Of a DNA stretch of 64,000 nucleotides, positions 1-8,753 are shown in pieces. This DNA comes from Larkinella soli (GTDB taxonomy: Bacteria > Bacteroidota > Bacteroidia > Cytophagales > Spirosomataceae). The position numbers and the translations under genes were made by a program. Every line of letters starts with the position of its first letter. Within the stretch, counting starts at the first letter, position 1. The notes beneath the pieces are model-generated. The model had not been told where the DNA came from. It saw only the letters and a list, made by a program, of their open reading frames with translations, and searched no databases. The stretch spans positions 62,001 to 126,000 of the forward strand of contig NZ_QTJY01000018.1 in the NCBI RefSeq assembly GCF_003703975.1. The letters run 5' to 3'.

Positions 1-830
1 GCAAGTGGGTGCAGCCGATGCTGGTGAAGCAGATTCGCCGGGCCGACGAAGTGATCGAGGATTATCAGCCGTATGTCGATCCGGAACCGATCTGCCGTCA
101 GGAAACCATCCGCAAGGTGAAGAAGATGCTGGAGGGGGTCGTCGAGCGCGGAACCGCCAAAAAGAGCCAGAGTCCCTATTATAAATTCGCCGGGAAAACC
201 GGAACGGCCCAGAAACTGATCAACGGCCGCTATCAGGTCGGCAAATATTATACCTCGTTCATCGGGTATTTTCCGGCCGACAAACCGAAATACTCCTGCG
301 TCGTCGTGGTCGATAGTCCCAAAGGAGCCCACATCGACCTGCTTTACGGAGGCAGCGTGTCGGCGCCGGTGTTCCGGGAGATTGCCGACCGCATCTACGC
401 CTACGACGTGCGGATGCACCAGCCGGTGGCGATTGCCTCCCGACCGGTCCGGCAGTCGGGCGCCGGCATCAAAGCCGGCTTTGCCGACGACCTCCGGACC
501 ATCGGAACCGAGCTGAACATCGACAGCCAGCCGGGCCCGGACGGGTGGGTGAAAGCCGAAACCCAGGGAACGAAAGTGCAGTGGGTGAGCCAGGCGACCA
601 AAACCCAGGTGCCGGACCTGCGCGGCATGAGCCTGCGCGACGCCCTGCATCTGCTCGAAAACCGCGGCTTCCGCGTCCGCTTCGAGGGAATCGGCAAAGT
701 GGTGGAGCAGTCCGTTCCACCCGGAAGTCCGCTGCCCGAGCCGCGCCGGATCACCCTGACCCTCCGGCAAACCGCCCGCCCCGACACCCTGATGACCGCT
801 TCGAAAGACATTGCCAAACATGATCTGTAA
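1..830 (+). CDS. ftsI: Penicillin-binding protein FtsI (PBP3-type transpeptidase), 3' part
   Basis: This is the C-terminal part of a class B penicillin-binding protein that cross-links septal peptidoglycan in the periplasm. The reading frame is open from base 3 and enters from upstream, so the N-terminus, membrane anchor and catalytic SxxK are outside the window. The third transpeptidase motif KTGTA is encoded at 195-209. A PASTA domain (VPDLRGMSLRDAL, roughly 609-765) ends the protein, as in many Bacteroidota FtsI proteins, followed by a short tail. Position directly before murE is the standard dcw order. The GTG at 9 is internal and not a real start. Family identity is clear; the assignment to FtsI rather than another class B PBP rests on the murE/mraY neighbourhood. 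Confidence 0.93.
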   Translation, partial: KWVQPMLVKQIRRADEVIEDYQPYVDPEPICRQETIRKVKKMLEGVVERGTAKKSQSPYYKFAGKTGTAQKLINGRYQVGKYYTSFIGYFPADKPKYSCVVVVDSPKGAHIDLLYGGSVSAPVFREIADRIYAYDVRMHQPVAIASRPVRQSGAGIKAGFADDLRTIGTELNIDSQPGPDGWVKAETQGTKVQWVSQATKTQVPDLRGMSLRDALHLLENRGFRVRFEGIGKVVEQSVPPGSPLPEPRRITLTLRQTARPDTLMTASKDIAKHDL

Positions 831-909
831 AGGGTTGTAAACCCGGGTTTGCCGCGACGGCCTGATCGTCGCGGAAACCGGCGGGCCAACGCCTTTGTGT
901 GCTTTTACC

Positions 910-2394
910 ATGCAGTTAACCGATCTTCTTTATAAAGTCCCTCTGCTGGCTACCTCCGGAAACATGAATGTGGAGGTGACCCAACTGACCATGGATTCGC
1001 GCCGGGCCGGGGCGGGCAGCCTGTTTGCCGCCGTCCGCGGTACGCAGACCGACGGTCACCAGTTTATCCCGAAAGCCGTAGAACAGGGGGCCACCGTCAT
1101 CCTTTGCGAGGCACTTCCGCCGATGGAAGCGGACGACCGGCCCGGAGCCGCCGTTACCTACGTACAGGTGCAGGACAGCGCCTACGCCCTCGGCCTGCTG
1201 GCGGCCAATTTTTTCGGCCATCCCTCCCGGAAGCTGAAGCTGGTCGGGGTGACCGGCACAAACGGGAAGACCTCGACGGCTACCCTGCTGTTCCGGCTGT
1301 TTCGGCGGCTGGGTTACCGGGTCGGGCTGCTCTCCACCGTGCAGAACCAGATCGACGAAACCGTCATCCCGGCCACCCATACCACGCCCGACACCCTGGC
1401 ACTCAACGAACTGCTGGTGCAGATGGTCCAGCGGGGCTGTACGCACTGTTTCATGGAAGTGAGTTCGCACGCGGTGGTGCAGCAGCGCATTGCCGGGCTG
1501 CAGTTTGCGGGGGGAATCTTCACCAACATTACCCACGATCACCTCGATTTTCATAAGACCTTCGACAATTACATCAAAGCCAAGAAAGGGTTTTTCGACC
1601 AGTTGCCGGCTTCGGCTTTTGCCCTGACGAACCTCGACGACAAGCGCGGGCTGGTCATGCTCCAGAACACGGCGGCCCGGAAGGAAAGCTATTCCCTGCA
1701 GACGGTAGGCTCCTTCAAGGGCAAGATTCTGTCGGAGGGGCTGTTCGGCCTGCATATGGAGATTGACGGCCGGGAGGTGTGGTTCAAGCTGACGGGCCGG
1801 TTCAACGCCTACAACCTGCTGGCGGTCTACGGTTCGGCGGTGCTGCTGGGGGAGGAGGCCGAGGAGGTGCTGACCCAGCTCTCCGATCTGTCCAGCCCGC
1901 CGGGCCGTTTCGAAACCATCATTTCGGAGCAGAAAATCATCGGAATCGTCGACTACGCCCATACGCCCGACGCCCTGCAAAACGTTCTGGAAACGATCTC
2001 GGACCTGCGGCAGGGTAATGAGCAGGTAATCACGGTAGTAGGCTGTGGGGGAAACCGGGATGCAGCCAAACGGCCCATCATGGCCGAAATCGCCTGCCGG
2101 TTCAGCGACCGGGTCATTCTGACCTCCGACAACCCGCGAAATGAAGACCCGATGGCGATTCTGGAGCAGATGCAGGCCGGGGTGCCGGCCATCGATTTTA
2201 AAAAGACGGAAACCATTGCCGACCGGCGGGAGGCCATTTTCCGGGCCGTGGCCCAGGCCGGTCCGAACGACGTGATTCTGGTAGCCGGCAAGGGGCATGA
2301 AACCTATCAGGAGATCATGGGCGTCAAACACGACTTCGACGACCGGGTCGTTCTCCGGGAAGCCTTTCAGCAATCGATACAGGGAAAACCGTAA
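910..2394 (+). CDS. murE: UDP-MurNAc-L-Ala-D-Glu:meso-diaminopimelate ligase MurE
   Basis: Cytoplasmic ATP-dependent ligase adding the third residue of the peptidoglycan stem peptide. The Mur-ligase P-loop GTNGKT is near residue 116, followed by the central-domain motif MEVSSHA. The DNPR motif near residue 407 is the signature for meso-diaminopimelate over lysine, which predicts DAP-type peptidoglycan. I start at ATG 910 (MQLTDLLYK, 494 residues); an in-frame TTG at 895 would add five residues with no family support. It follows ftsI by about 80 bp and its TAA stop overlaps a promoter-like element for mraY. Length is normal for the family and nothing looks broken. Confidence 0.97.
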   Translation: MQLTDLLYKVPLLATSGNMNVEVTQLTMDSRRAGAGSLFAAVRGTQTDGHQFIPKAVEQGATVILCEALPPMEADDRPGAAVTYVQVQDSAYALGLLAANFFGHPSRKLKLVGVTGTNGKTSTATLLFRLFRRLGYRVGLLSTVQNQIDETVIPATHTTPDTLALNELLVQMVQRGCTHCFMEVSSHAVVQQRIAGLQFAGGIFTNITHDHLDFHKTFDNYIKAKKGFFDQLPASAFALTNLDDKRGLVMLQNTAARKESYSLQTVGSFKGKILSEGLFGLHMEIDGREVWFKLTGRFNAYNLLAVYGSAVLLGEEAEEVLTQLSDLSSPPGRFETIISEQKIIGIVDYAHTPDALQNVLETISDLRQGNEQVITVVGCGGNRDAAKRPIMAEIACRFSDRVILTSDNPRNEDPMAILEQMQAGVPAIDFKKTETIADRREAIFRAVAQAGPNDVILVAGKGHETYQEIMGVKHDFDDRVVLREAFQQSIQGKP

Positions 2395-2400
2395 CTTTGC
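2392..2400 (+). promoter_or_regulatory. Candidate -7 element for mraY
   Basis: TAACTTTGC fits the Bacteroidota -7 consensus TAnnTTTG; its first three bases are the murE stop codon. No convincing -33 TTG is seen at the usual distance. Downstream, GCCTTC (2411-2416) and GAAGGC (2426-2431) form a small hairpin followed by a T-rich stretch, so the 50-nt mraY leader may also attenuate. Confidence 0.4.
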
Positions 2401-2456
2401 GGGTTCGAAAGCCTTCTTTCGTTCGGAAGGCCTTCGATTTTTCAAGCACAAACCAT

Positions 2457-3686
2457 ATGCTTTATTACCTCTTTACGTATCTCGACCAGCGGTTCGACTT
2501 TCCCGGCGCCGGGGTTTTTCAATATTTATCCTTCCGGGCCGGGGCGGCCATCACCCTGTCGCTGATGATTGCGGCCATCTACGGCCGGCAGATCATCGAC
2601 ATCCTCCGGAAGCTCCAGATCGGGGAGGAAATCAGGGATCTGGGCCTGCAGGGCCAGATGCAGAAACGCGGTACCCCGACCATGGGCGGTTTCATCATCC
2701 TGGCGTCGCTGGTCGTGCCGACGCTGCTGTTCGCCAAGCTGACCAATGTCTATATCGTGCTGCTGCTGGTGTCGACCGTCTGGACCGGCATGATCGGCTT
2801 CCTGGACGACTATATCAAGGTATTCAAAAAGAACAAGGAGGGGCTGCAGGGCCGTTTCAAGGTGGTCGGGCAGGTCGGGCTGGGCCTGATCGTGGGGCTG
2901 ACGCTGTATTTCAACGACTACGTCAAAATCCGGATCTACAAGCCGGGCGTGATCAACACCTCGGTCGGGCAGATTGAATACGCGGCTTATCAGGACATCA
3001 AGTCGATGTCGACGACAGTCCCCTTTCTGAAGAACAACGAGTTCAATTACGGCAACATCCTGCCCGATTTCATCCCCGACGGGTATGCCTGGATTCTGTA
3101 CGTGGTGGTGGTCATTTTCATCATTACGGCGGTTTCCAACGGGGCCAACATCACCGACGGCATCGACGGGCTGGCGGCCGGGACCTCCGTCATCATCGGC
3201 CTGACGCTCGGGGTCTATGCCTATCTGTCGGGGAACAAGATCTTTTCGCAGTATCTGAACATCATGTACATCCCGAACTCGGGGGAGATGGTGATTTTTT
3301 GTGCCGCCTTCGTGGGGGCCTGCGTCGGGTTTCTGTGGTACAATTCCTTTCCGGCGCAGGTGTTCATGGGCGATACGGGGAGCCTGATGCTGGGGAGCGT
3401 CATTGCCGTGCTGGCGCTGGCGGTTCGCAAGGAGCTGATGATCCCGATCGTCTGCGGCATTTTTCTGGTCGAGAACCTGTCGGTGATCCTGCAGGTGACC
3501 TACTTCCGGTACCAGAAGCGGAAAAACGGCCTGGACCATGCCCGGGAACACCGGCTTTTCCTGATGGCGCCACTGCATCATCACTTTCAGAAAAAGGGGT
3601 ATCACGAGGCCAAAATCGTCACCCGGTTCTGGATCGTGGGCATCATTCTGGCCGTCATCAGCCTGGTTACGCTGAAACTGCGGTAG
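2457..3686 (+). CDS. mraY: Phospho-MurNAc-pentapeptide transferase MraY
   Basis: Integral membrane enzyme that moves phospho-MurNAc-pentapeptide onto undecaprenyl phosphate to make lipid I. The protein has many hydrophobic segments and the family's cytoplasmic motifs: [39 protein letters not shown] and a C-terminal HHHFQKKG with downstream EAKIVTRFW. The ATG at 2457 gives 409 residues, the usual size in Bacteroidota; the same frame is open upstream but without an ATG. It lies 62 bp after murE and is followed by a hairpin terminator, so the first part of the dcw cluster may end here. Confidence 0.97.
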   Translation: MLYYLFTYLDQRFDFPGAGVFQYLSFRAGAAITLSLMIAAIYGRQIIDILRKLQIGEEIRDLGLQGQMQKRGTPTMGGFIILASLVVPTLLFAKLTNVYIVLLLVSTVWTGMIGFLDDYIKVFKKNKEGLQGRFKVVGQVGLGLIVGLTLYFNDYVKIRIYKPGVINTSVGQIEYAAYQDIKSMSTTVPFLKNNEFNYGNILPDFIPDGYAWILYVVVVIFIITAVSNGANITDGIDGLAAGTSVIIGLTLGVYAYLSGNKIFSQYLNIMYIPNSGEMVIFCAAFVGACVGFLWYNSFPAQVFMGDTGSLMLGSVIAVLALAVRKELMIPIVCGIFLVENLSVILQVTYFRYQKRKNGLDHAREHRLFLMAPLHHHFQKKGYHEAKIVTRFWIVGIILAVISLVTLKLR

Positions 3687-3742
3687 GAAGAAACGGAAGC
3701 GGCAGAAATCCGGAATCGGACGGCTGAAAACTTCAAACAAGC

Positions 3743-3774
3743 TTGTATTTCAGAATTATACACTCTATATTTGC
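3743..3774 (+). promoter_or_regulatory. Bacteroidota-type promoter for the rplM operon
   Basis: TTG at 3743-3745 is 20 bp before TATATTTG at 3766-3773 (then C), a very good match to the TTG-N19-21-TAnnTTTG promoter of Bacteroidota. Transcription would begin near 3779-3781, inside the terminator hairpin that follows. Confidence 0.7.
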
Positions 3775-3800
3775 ACTCCCGTTTTCGGACGGGAGTTTTT
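3775..3800 (+). terminator. Hairpin with T-run after mraY, overlapping the rplM start site
   Basis: ACTCCCG (3775-3781) pairs with CGGGAGT (3790-3796) around an 8-nt loop and is followed by TTTT. It can end the mraY transcript. A transcript from the promoter just upstream would lack part of the left arm, so rplM transcription should escape it. Confidence 0.7.
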
Positions 3801-3848
3801 ATGTATAGCGTAAGTAATTGTCTATCAATATATAATCTCCCATAAGCA

Positions 3849-4298
3849 GTGGATACGTTAAGCTACAAGACCATCTCGGCCAACAAAGCGACGGTGCAGA
3901 AGGACTGGGTGGTCATTGACGCGGAAAACCAGGTGCTGGGTCGGCTGGCAAGCCAGGCGGCTAAGATCATCCGGGGCAAGCACAAGCCCAGTTACACTCC
4001 GCACGTTGATTGCGGTGACCATGTCATCATCATCAACGCCGAGAAAATCAAGCTGACCGGCAAGAAAATGAACGACAAGGTGTACGTTCGTCACACGGGT
4101 TATCCGGGCGGCCAGCGTTTCCGCACCCCGCGTGAAATGATTTCGAAGAACCCGGCTTTCATTCTGGAGCACGCCATCAAGGGGATGCTGCCGAAAAACC
4201 GTCTGGGCCGCCGGCTGTTCACGAGCCTGCATGTTTACGCAGGAACGAAGCACCCGCACACCTCACAGCAACCGAAAGAAGTAAATCTGGATATTTGA
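3849..4298 (+). CDS. rplM: 50S ribosomal protein L13
   Basis: Large-subunit ribosomal protein L13, 149 residues, normal length. The sequence starts MDTLSYKT from a GTG at 3849, which matches the N-terminus I know for Bacteroidota L13; no ATG is available nearby. Diagnostic stretches are VLGRLASQ, RGKHKPSYTPH, TGYPGG and MLPKNRLGRR. It opens an rplM-rpsI-rpsB-tsf block behind its own promoter. The rplM-rpsI pair is conserved in most bacteria; finding it between mraY and murD is not. Confidence 0.98.
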   Translation: MDTLSYKTISANKATVQKDWVVIDAENQVLGRLASQAAKIIRGKHKPSYTPHVDCGDHVIIINAEKIKLTGKKMNDKVYVRHTGYPGGQRFRTPREMISKNPAFILEHAIKGMLPKNRLGRRLFTSLHVYAGTKHPHTSQQPKEVNLDI

Positions 4299-4380
4299 TG
4301 TATGACGCTGAACCGCCGGCATCCGGTCGCCCCTCTGCAGGCCCGGTTTCGTCGCCGTTCAAACGCCACCTAAGACAAAC

Positions 4381-4767
4381 ATGGAACGAATCAACGCATT
4401 AGGTCGCCGGAAAACAGCGGTATCGCGGGTCTACCTGTCGGTAGGTACCGGGAATATCCTCGTCAACGGCAAAGATTACAAGCAGTATTTCCCGACGGAA
4501 GTTCTGCAAATCGTTCTGAAACAACCCCTGGCAACCATCAACGCGCCGGAAGGCTACGACGTGAAAGTCAACGTCCGCGGGGGTGGGATCTCCGGTCAGG
4601 CCGAGGCTACCCGGATGGGGATTGCCCGCGCCCTGTGTGAGTTCAACCCCGAGTTCCGTCCGGCCCTCAAGAAAGAAGGCTTCCTGACGCGCGACTCCCG
4701 CATGGTGGAACGCAAGAAATACGGCCGCGCCAAAGCCCGTCGCCGGTTCCAGTTCTCAAAACGTTAA
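4381..4767 (+). CDS. rpsI: 30S ribosomal protein S9
   Basis: Small-subunit ribosomal protein S9, 128 residues. The N-terminal GRRKTAVSRVYL and the basic tail ending KARRRFQFSKR are diagnostic; the final residues reach into the ribosomal P site in characterised ribosomes. It follows rplM by 82 bp, as expected for the L13-S9 operon. ATG at 4381 gives the standard N-terminus. The gene appears intact. Confidence 0.98.
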   Translation: MERINALGRRKTAVSRVYLSVGTGNILVNGKDYKQYFPTEVLQIVLKQPLATINAPEGYDVKVNVRGGGISGQAEATRMGIARALCEFNPEFRPALKKEGFLTRDSRMVERKKYGRAKARRRFQFSKR

Positions 4768-4803
4768 TCCATCGGCCGGTTTTCCGGCCCGGGTACCGTC
4801 CAG

Positions 4804-4832
4804 ACCACACTTGCCTGATGCCGACGTGTGGT
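4804..4832 (+). promoter_or_regulatory. Hairpin in the rpsB leader
   Basis: ACCACAC (4804-4810) and GTGTGGT (4826-4832) can form a 7-bp stem with a 15-nt loop in the rpsI-rpsB spacer. No T-run follows, so it is not a standard terminator. Autoregulation of rpsB by S2 is known in gammaproteobacteria; a similar role here is only a guess. Confidence 0.35.
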
Positions 4833-4848
4833 GCTGCGTATTGTTTAT

Positions 4849-4910
4849 CGCTACGGCGGTCCGTCGCTACGGCGATCCGTCGCCACGGCGAATCGTCGCT
4901 CCGGCGGCAC
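4849..4910 (+). repeat. Four tandem 16-bp repeats upstream of rpsB
   Basis: Three 16-bp units of the form CGCTACGGCGATCCGT start at 4849, 4865 and 4881; a 14-bp fourth unit covers 4897-4910. They differ at a few positions. The array lies 27 bp before the rpsB start, inside a presumed operon. Its function is unknown; it could be a protein or RNA binding array or simple slippage. Confidence 0.8.
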
Positions 4911-4937
4911 TAACTTATTTTTCACTCATTTTCAAAA

Positions 4938-5801
4938 ATGGCACAAGTAGAATACAAAGACCTTCTGGATGCCGGTGTGCACTTCGGCCACCTTACCCGG
5001 AAGTGGGACCCCCGCATGGCGCCGTACATCTTCATGGAGAAAAACGGCATCCATATCATTGACCTTAACAAAACGCTGGCTTCGCTCGACGAAGCGTCGG
5101 CGGCAATCAAAGGTATCGTTCGTTCCGGCCGCAAAGTGATGTTTGTGGCGACCAAGAAACAGGCGCAGGAAATCGTGACGGAAGAAGCGCGTCGCCTGAA
5201 AATGCCTTACGTGACCGACCGCTGGCTGGGTGGTATGCTGACCAACTTCGCCACGATCCGGAAGTCACTGAAGAAGATGCAGGGCATCGAAAAGATGATG
5301 AAGGATGAGACGACCTTCAAAAGCCTCGCCAAACGCGAGCGTCTGACGGTGTCTCGTGAGAAAGAAAAGCTGGAGCGCGTACTGGGCGGTGTAGCCGACC
5401 TGACCCGCCTGCCGGCCGCCCTGTTCATCGTCGACGTCAAACGGGAGCACATTGCCGTTGCCGAAGCAAAACGCCTGGGCGTGCCGGTTTTCGCCATGTG
5501 CGATACCAACTCGAACCCGGATGAGGTCGATTTCCCGATCCCGGCCAACGACGACGCCTACAAGTCGATCCGTCTGATTACGCTCGCCATCGGCAAAGCC
5601 ATTGAAGAAGGGCTGCTGGAGCGCAAGCAGGATAAGGACGATCAGCGTCTGCAGGAAGAGGAAGAAGCCAAACGTGCCGAAGATGTACGGGCCGCTGCCG
5701 CCGAGGGCGAAGACCAGCCTGAACCTGCGGTTACGGCCGAAGCAACCAGCCCGGTCGGCGCTGAGGAATCGGAAGAAAACGAGGAAAAAGAGACTATCTA
5801 A
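4938..5801 (+). CDS. rpsB: 30S ribosomal protein S2
   Basis: Small-subunit protein S2, 287 residues. The N-terminus [16 protein letters not shown], the central [12 protein letters not shown] and [13 protein letters not shown] are family signatures. The last 60 residues form an acidic, glutamate- and alanine-rich tail ([20 protein letters not shown] and onward) that is longer than in many S2 proteins and probably disordered. It precedes tsf, the conserved rpsB-tsf pair, with a hairpin between them. ATG at 4938 gives the family N-terminus. Confidence 0.98.
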   Translation: MAQVEYKDLLDAGVHFGHLTRKWDPRMAPYIFMEKNGIHIIDLNKTLASLDEASAAIKGIVRSGRKVMFVATKKQAQEIVTEEARRLKMPYVTDRWLGGMLTNFATIRKSLKKMQGIEKMMKDETTFKSLAKRERLTVSREKEKLERVLGGVADLTRLPAALFIVDVKREHIAVAEAKRLGVPVFAMCDTNSNPDEVDFPIPANDDAYKSIRLITLAIGKAIEEGLLERKQDKDDQRLQEEEEAKRAEDVRAAAAEGEDQPEPAVTAEATSPVGAEESEENEEKETI

Positions 5802-5838
5802 GCGCAACCGCGATGCGTTGCCGGTATTAATATTCTGG

Positions 5839-5873
5839 ATAGCCCGTAGCCTCGCTATGGGCTATTCATTTTT
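5839..5873 (+). terminator. Attenuator-like hairpin between rpsB and tsf
   Basis: ATAGCCCGTAGC (5839-5850) pairs with GCTATGGGCTAT (5854-5865), with a mismatch at one position, and is followed by TCATTTTT. A partial terminator here would set the rpsB to tsf expression ratio, a familiar arrangement in other bacteria. Confidence 0.55.
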
Positions 5874-5934
5874 ACGTTTTCGGGTAACCCGCGCCGGACC
5901 CCCGAAATTCAAAACTCGAAAATCCAATCAAACA

Positions 5935-6768
5935 ATGGCAATTACCGCACAAGACGTTAACAGACTCCGGCAGGAAACAGGCGCCGGGATGATGGACTGC
6001 AAAAAAGCGCTCACCGAAGCCGATGGCGATTTTGAGAAAGCAAAAGACATCCTGCGGAAGCAAGGCCAGAAAATTGCCAACAAACGGGCGGAAAATACGA
6101 CGGCCGAAGGCATCGTTCTGACGCACGTGAGCCCCGACGGCCAGACGGGCCGGATCATCGCCTTTGCCTGCGAAACCGAGCCGGTTTCCAAGGTAGCCGA
6201 CTTCCAGAACCTGGCGATGTCCCTGATGGACAATGCCGTCACGGCCAAACCGGCCACCAAGGAAGAACTGCTGGCACTGCCCCAGGGCGACGGCCGCGCA
6301 CTCCAGGATCACATTACCGACCTGATGGGTAAAATCGGTGAAAAACTGGACGTGGTGGCCTATGAGGTCGTCACTGCCGATAAGGTGGTGGCCTATAACC
6401 ACTCCAACGGGAAACTGGGCGTTCTGGTCGGCCTGAGCAACACGAACGGCACCGACGTGACCGAAGTAGGCAAGGATGTGGCCATGCAGATTGCCGCCAT
6501 GAAGCCGGTGGCCATCGATAAGGAAGGCGTCGATGCCAGCCTCATCGAGCGCGAAATCGAAATCGGTAAGGACCAGGCCCGCGCCGAAGGCAAGCCGGAA
6601 GCCATGCTGGAAAAGATCGCCATGGGGAAACTCCAGAAATTCTATAAGGAGAACACCCTGCTGAACCAGGAATTCGTGAAGGATCCGTCGCTGACGATCG
6701 CTCAGCTGCTGGATAAGACCAGCAAAGGGCTGACCGTTTCGACCTTCAAGCGCGTCGCGATCGGTTAA
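5935..6768 (+). CDS. tsf: Elongation factor Ts
   Basis: Guanine-nucleotide exchange factor that recycles EF-Tu. The N-terminal UBA-like region carries the EF-Ts signature LRQETGAGMMDCKKAL near residues 9-24, followed by the family's KAKDILRKQGQKIA. ATG 5935 gives 277 residues, the typical length. The frame is open upstream into rpsB, but the upstream part has no EF-Ts character. A strong terminator follows, closing the ribosomal block. Confidence 0.98.
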   Translation: MAITAQDVNRLRQETGAGMMDCKKALTEADGDFEKAKDILRKQGQKIANKRAENTTAEGIVLTHVSPDGQTGRIIAFACETEPVSKVADFQNLAMSLMDNAVTAKPATKEELLALPQGDGRALQDHITDLMGKIGEKLDVVAYEVVTADKVVAYNHSNGKLGVLVGLSNTNGTDVTEVGKDVAMQIAAMKPVAIDKEGVDASLIEREIEIGKDQARAEGKPEAMLEKIAMGKLQKFYKENTLLNQEFVKDPSLTIAQLLDKTSKGLTVSTFKRVAIG

Positions 6769-6818
6769 TCCGAACCGTTTTCAGACATCAGTCTTATTGT
6801 CAGTAAATAGATATTCCG

Positions 6819-6849
6819 AAGCCCGGCCCATTTTGGCCGGGCTTTTTTT
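6819..6849 (+). terminator. Rho-independent terminator after tsf
   Basis: GCCCGGCC (6821-6828) and GGCCGGGC (6835-6842), with flanking A-T pairs, form a strong GC stem with a 6-nt loop, followed by seven T residues. Confidence 0.9.
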
Positions 6850-6870
6850 ATGAAATATTTCCAAAGTTAC

Positions 6871-6899
6871 TTTTATTTGTACATTCAAGTTTTATTTGT
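6871..6899 (+). repeat. Direct repeat TTTTATTTGT upstream of the sigma gene
   Basis: TTTTATTTGT occurs at 6871-6880 and again at 6890-6899, 19 bp apart, about 85 bp before the ECF sigma start in an AT-rich spacer. It may be promoter or operator material. Function is not established. Confidence 0.35.
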
Positions 6900-6983
6900 G
6901 GCTGACTGGTAACAAGTGGAGCCTCTGTCGTAAAAAACAGGGAGGACGCCCGTTACTTTAACAACTTTAAGAGGTCTTATAGA

Positions 6984-7595
6984 ATGATTGCTGCCCGGGA
7001 AGCGAAGCGATTGACTGACGAAGAGCTGGTTCGTCTGTATATTACGACTCAGAGTAACTACTACTTTGAGCATCTGTATAGCCGATACAGTGATAAGGTG
7101 TACCGGAAGTGCCTGACCTTTACGAAAGACCCCCTAAAGGCGCAGGACTTCACCCACGACATCTTTCTAAGGATCATCATGCGGCTGGGCAGCTTCAAGG
7201 AGCAATCCCGGTTCTCGGCCTGGCTGTTTTCCATCACCTACAACTACTGCACGGACCAGCTCCGGACGACCCGCAAAAAAGGCGAAGTGCCGGTCGAATC
7301 CGACATGGACTGGGCCGACGAATGCAACGAAGGGGATCTGGAAGCGCTGGAAGCCGACCGGCTGCAGTCGGCACTGGGCTACCTGACCATCGAGGAACAG
7401 AGTCTGCTGCTGATGAAATACCAGGACGACGTCAGCATCCGGGAAATCGCCGACATTCATAATCTGACGGAAAGTGCCGTCAAGATGCGGCTCAAGCGGG
7501 CGAAGGAAAAGCTGAAGAAGCGGTACATGGAAGCGCTTATTTTCTGGGCCGTGCTCATCGCCAAACTCATCGCCTGGCTGAAACTGCATAAATAA
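6984..7595 (+). CDS. ECF sigma factor with a hydrophobic C-terminal tail
   Basis: RNA polymerase sigma-70 factor of the extracytoplasmic-function class, 203 residues. Region 2 lies near residues 28-95 (FEHLYSRYSDKVYRKC, DFTHDIFLRI, FSAWLFSITYNYCTDQLR). Region 4 near 128-182 includes TIEEQSLLLMKYQDDVSIRE and the helix-turn-helix ESAVKMRLKRAKEKL. Unusually, region 4 is followed by about 20 mostly hydrophobic residues (ALIFWAVLIAKLIAWLKL) that could anchor or attach it to the membrane. A 70-residue gene begins 27 bp downstream, followed by two mechanosensitive channel genes. No anti-sigma gene of known type is adjacent. The regulon is unknown. Confidence 0.9.
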   Translation: MIAAREAKRLTDEELVRLYITTQSNYYFEHLYSRYSDKVYRKCLTFTKDPLKAQDFTHDIFLRIIMRLGSFKEQSRFSAWLFSITYNYCTDQLRTTRKKGEVPVESDMDWADECNEGDLEALEADRLQSALGYLTIEEQSLLLMKYQDDVSIREIADIHNLTESAVKMRLKRAKEKLKKRYMEALIFWAVLIAKLIAWLKLHK

Positions 7596-7622
7596 ACCAC
7601 CGTAACGCATCGAAAACATTCC

Positions 7623-7835
7623 ATGGAATCAATGTACAATGTGTTCAAAGCCATCGAACTGCCGGATACCTGCCCGCCGGCCGTCAAGGAAGAACTCTTT
7701 TCGGAGATCGGCCTGATCCGGAATTCCCTGACCGTGGTCGAAGTATATGTCGATGACCTGTTCGGCGTCGCATCGATGATGTTTACCGACATTTCCGGGC
7801 CGCTTGGCTCCTCTCTTAATCGTAATCGGCTATGA
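7623..7835 (+). CDS. Small conserved-looking protein of unknown function (70 aa)
   Basis: I do not recognise this family. The protein has no signal peptide or clear membrane segment; it is acidic, with the stretch PPAVKEELFSEIGLIRNSL and a C-terminal VYVDDLFGVASMMF. It starts 27 bp after the sigma gene, and its TGA overlaps the ATG of the MscS-like gene (ATGA), so translation is probably coupled. The tight packing supports a real gene. Inference: it might modulate the sigma factor or the channel, but nothing in the sequence proves either. Confidence 0.65.
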   Translation: MESMYNVFKAIELPDTCPPAVKEELFSEIGLIRNSLTVVEVYVDDLFGVASMMFTDISGPLGSSLNRNRL

Positions 7836-8659
7836 ATCGAATTCCCGCTTTTGTCGACATCCTGATCAATACCTTCACCACCCTGATCAACCAGTTTATT
7901 GACTTTGTGCCGAGGATCATCGGGGCGGCCTTCATCATGGCGATCGGTTTTGGGGTGGCGAAGGGCCTGGCGCTGCTGGTGTGCAAAGTGCTCGAACGGG
8001 TGGGTTTCAACCGCATCGGCGACCGGCTGACCGAAATCGACTTCATCAAACGGCTGAATACCGAGATCAAACTGAGCGACATCGTCGCCAAAGTGCTGTA
8101 TTACTTCGTATTGCTCATCTTCCTGATGGCCGCTACCGAAACCCTCGGCGTGTCGGCCATAACGGAGATGGTAAAATCGCTCGTCGATTTCATCCCGCAC
8201 CTGATCGCGGCCGCGATCATGATCCAGGTCGGGGTGCTGCTGGCCGATGCCCTGAAAGGGGCCGTCGTGACGCTCTGTCAGTCGTTCAACATTGCTTCCG
8301 GGCGGCTGCTGGGCATGATCGTCTTCTTCTTTTTTCTGATCATCACCCTCATCAGCGCCCTGGGCCAGGCCGGCATCAATACCGAGTTGCTGGAGTCGAG
8401 CTTCAATCTGCTGATCGGCGGGGTGATTTTCGCCTTCGCCATCGGCTACGGCATTGCCTCCCGCGACGTCATGGCCAACATTCTGTCTTCTTTCTACAGC
8501 AAAAACCGCTTTCACGAGGGCCAGACCATCCGGGTCGGCGAGATCAAGGGGACCATCGTCCAGATCGACAACACCTCCCTGACCCTGCAGACCGATTCGA
8601 CCGTCACGATCATTCCCTTACAGACGTTGCAATCCCAAAGCGTGGAAGTTTTCGACTGA
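7832..8659 (+). CDS. MscS-like mechanosensitive channel with TM-helix repeats
   Basis: Inner-membrane channel-type protein, 275 residues. The sequence shows repeated hydrophobic helices ([80 protein letters not shown]), the pattern of the conserved TM-helix repeat family related to CmpX. A short MscS-like beta domain closes the protein ([20 protein letters not shown]). It overlaps the upstream small gene by ATGA and is followed by mscL. Gating by membrane tension is the family role; conductance and selectivity cannot be read from sequence. Confidence 0.85.
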   Translation: MNRIPAFVDILINTFTTLINQFIDFVPRIIGAAFIMAIGFGVAKGLALLVCKVLERVGFNRIGDRLTEIDFIKRLNTEIKLSDIVAKVLYYFVLLIFLMAATETLGVSAITEMVKSLVDFIPHLIAAAIMIQVGVLLADALKGAVVTLCQSFNIASGRLLGMIVFFFFLIITLISALGQAGINTELLESSFNLLIGGVIFAFAIGYGIASRDVMANILSSFYSKNRFHEGQTIRVGEIKGTIVQIDNTSLTLQTDSTVTIIPLQTLQSQSVEVFD

Positions 8660-8753
8660 ACGGTTTTTCCGGGGCGCTGAATTTCAGGAGAATACTTTGA
8701 CCGTTTTGCTTCTTTTTATAATTTATTGCCCACAACACCTAACTCGTATTCAT

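Noticed and set aside
916-2451. Long antisense open frame of 511 codons over murE
   Set aside because: It mirrors murE codon structure in a GC-rich gene and has no recognisable protein features. Similar shadows over rpsB, murC, the S9 peptidase, the T9SS genes and others were left out for the same reason.
4774-4789. Hairpin GGCCGG-TTTT-CCGGCC after rpsI as a terminator
   Set aside because: No T-run follows; the stem is short and may simply reflect base composition.
4849-4910. CRISPR array
   Set aside because: The four units are directly adjacent with no spacers, and no cas gene is present.
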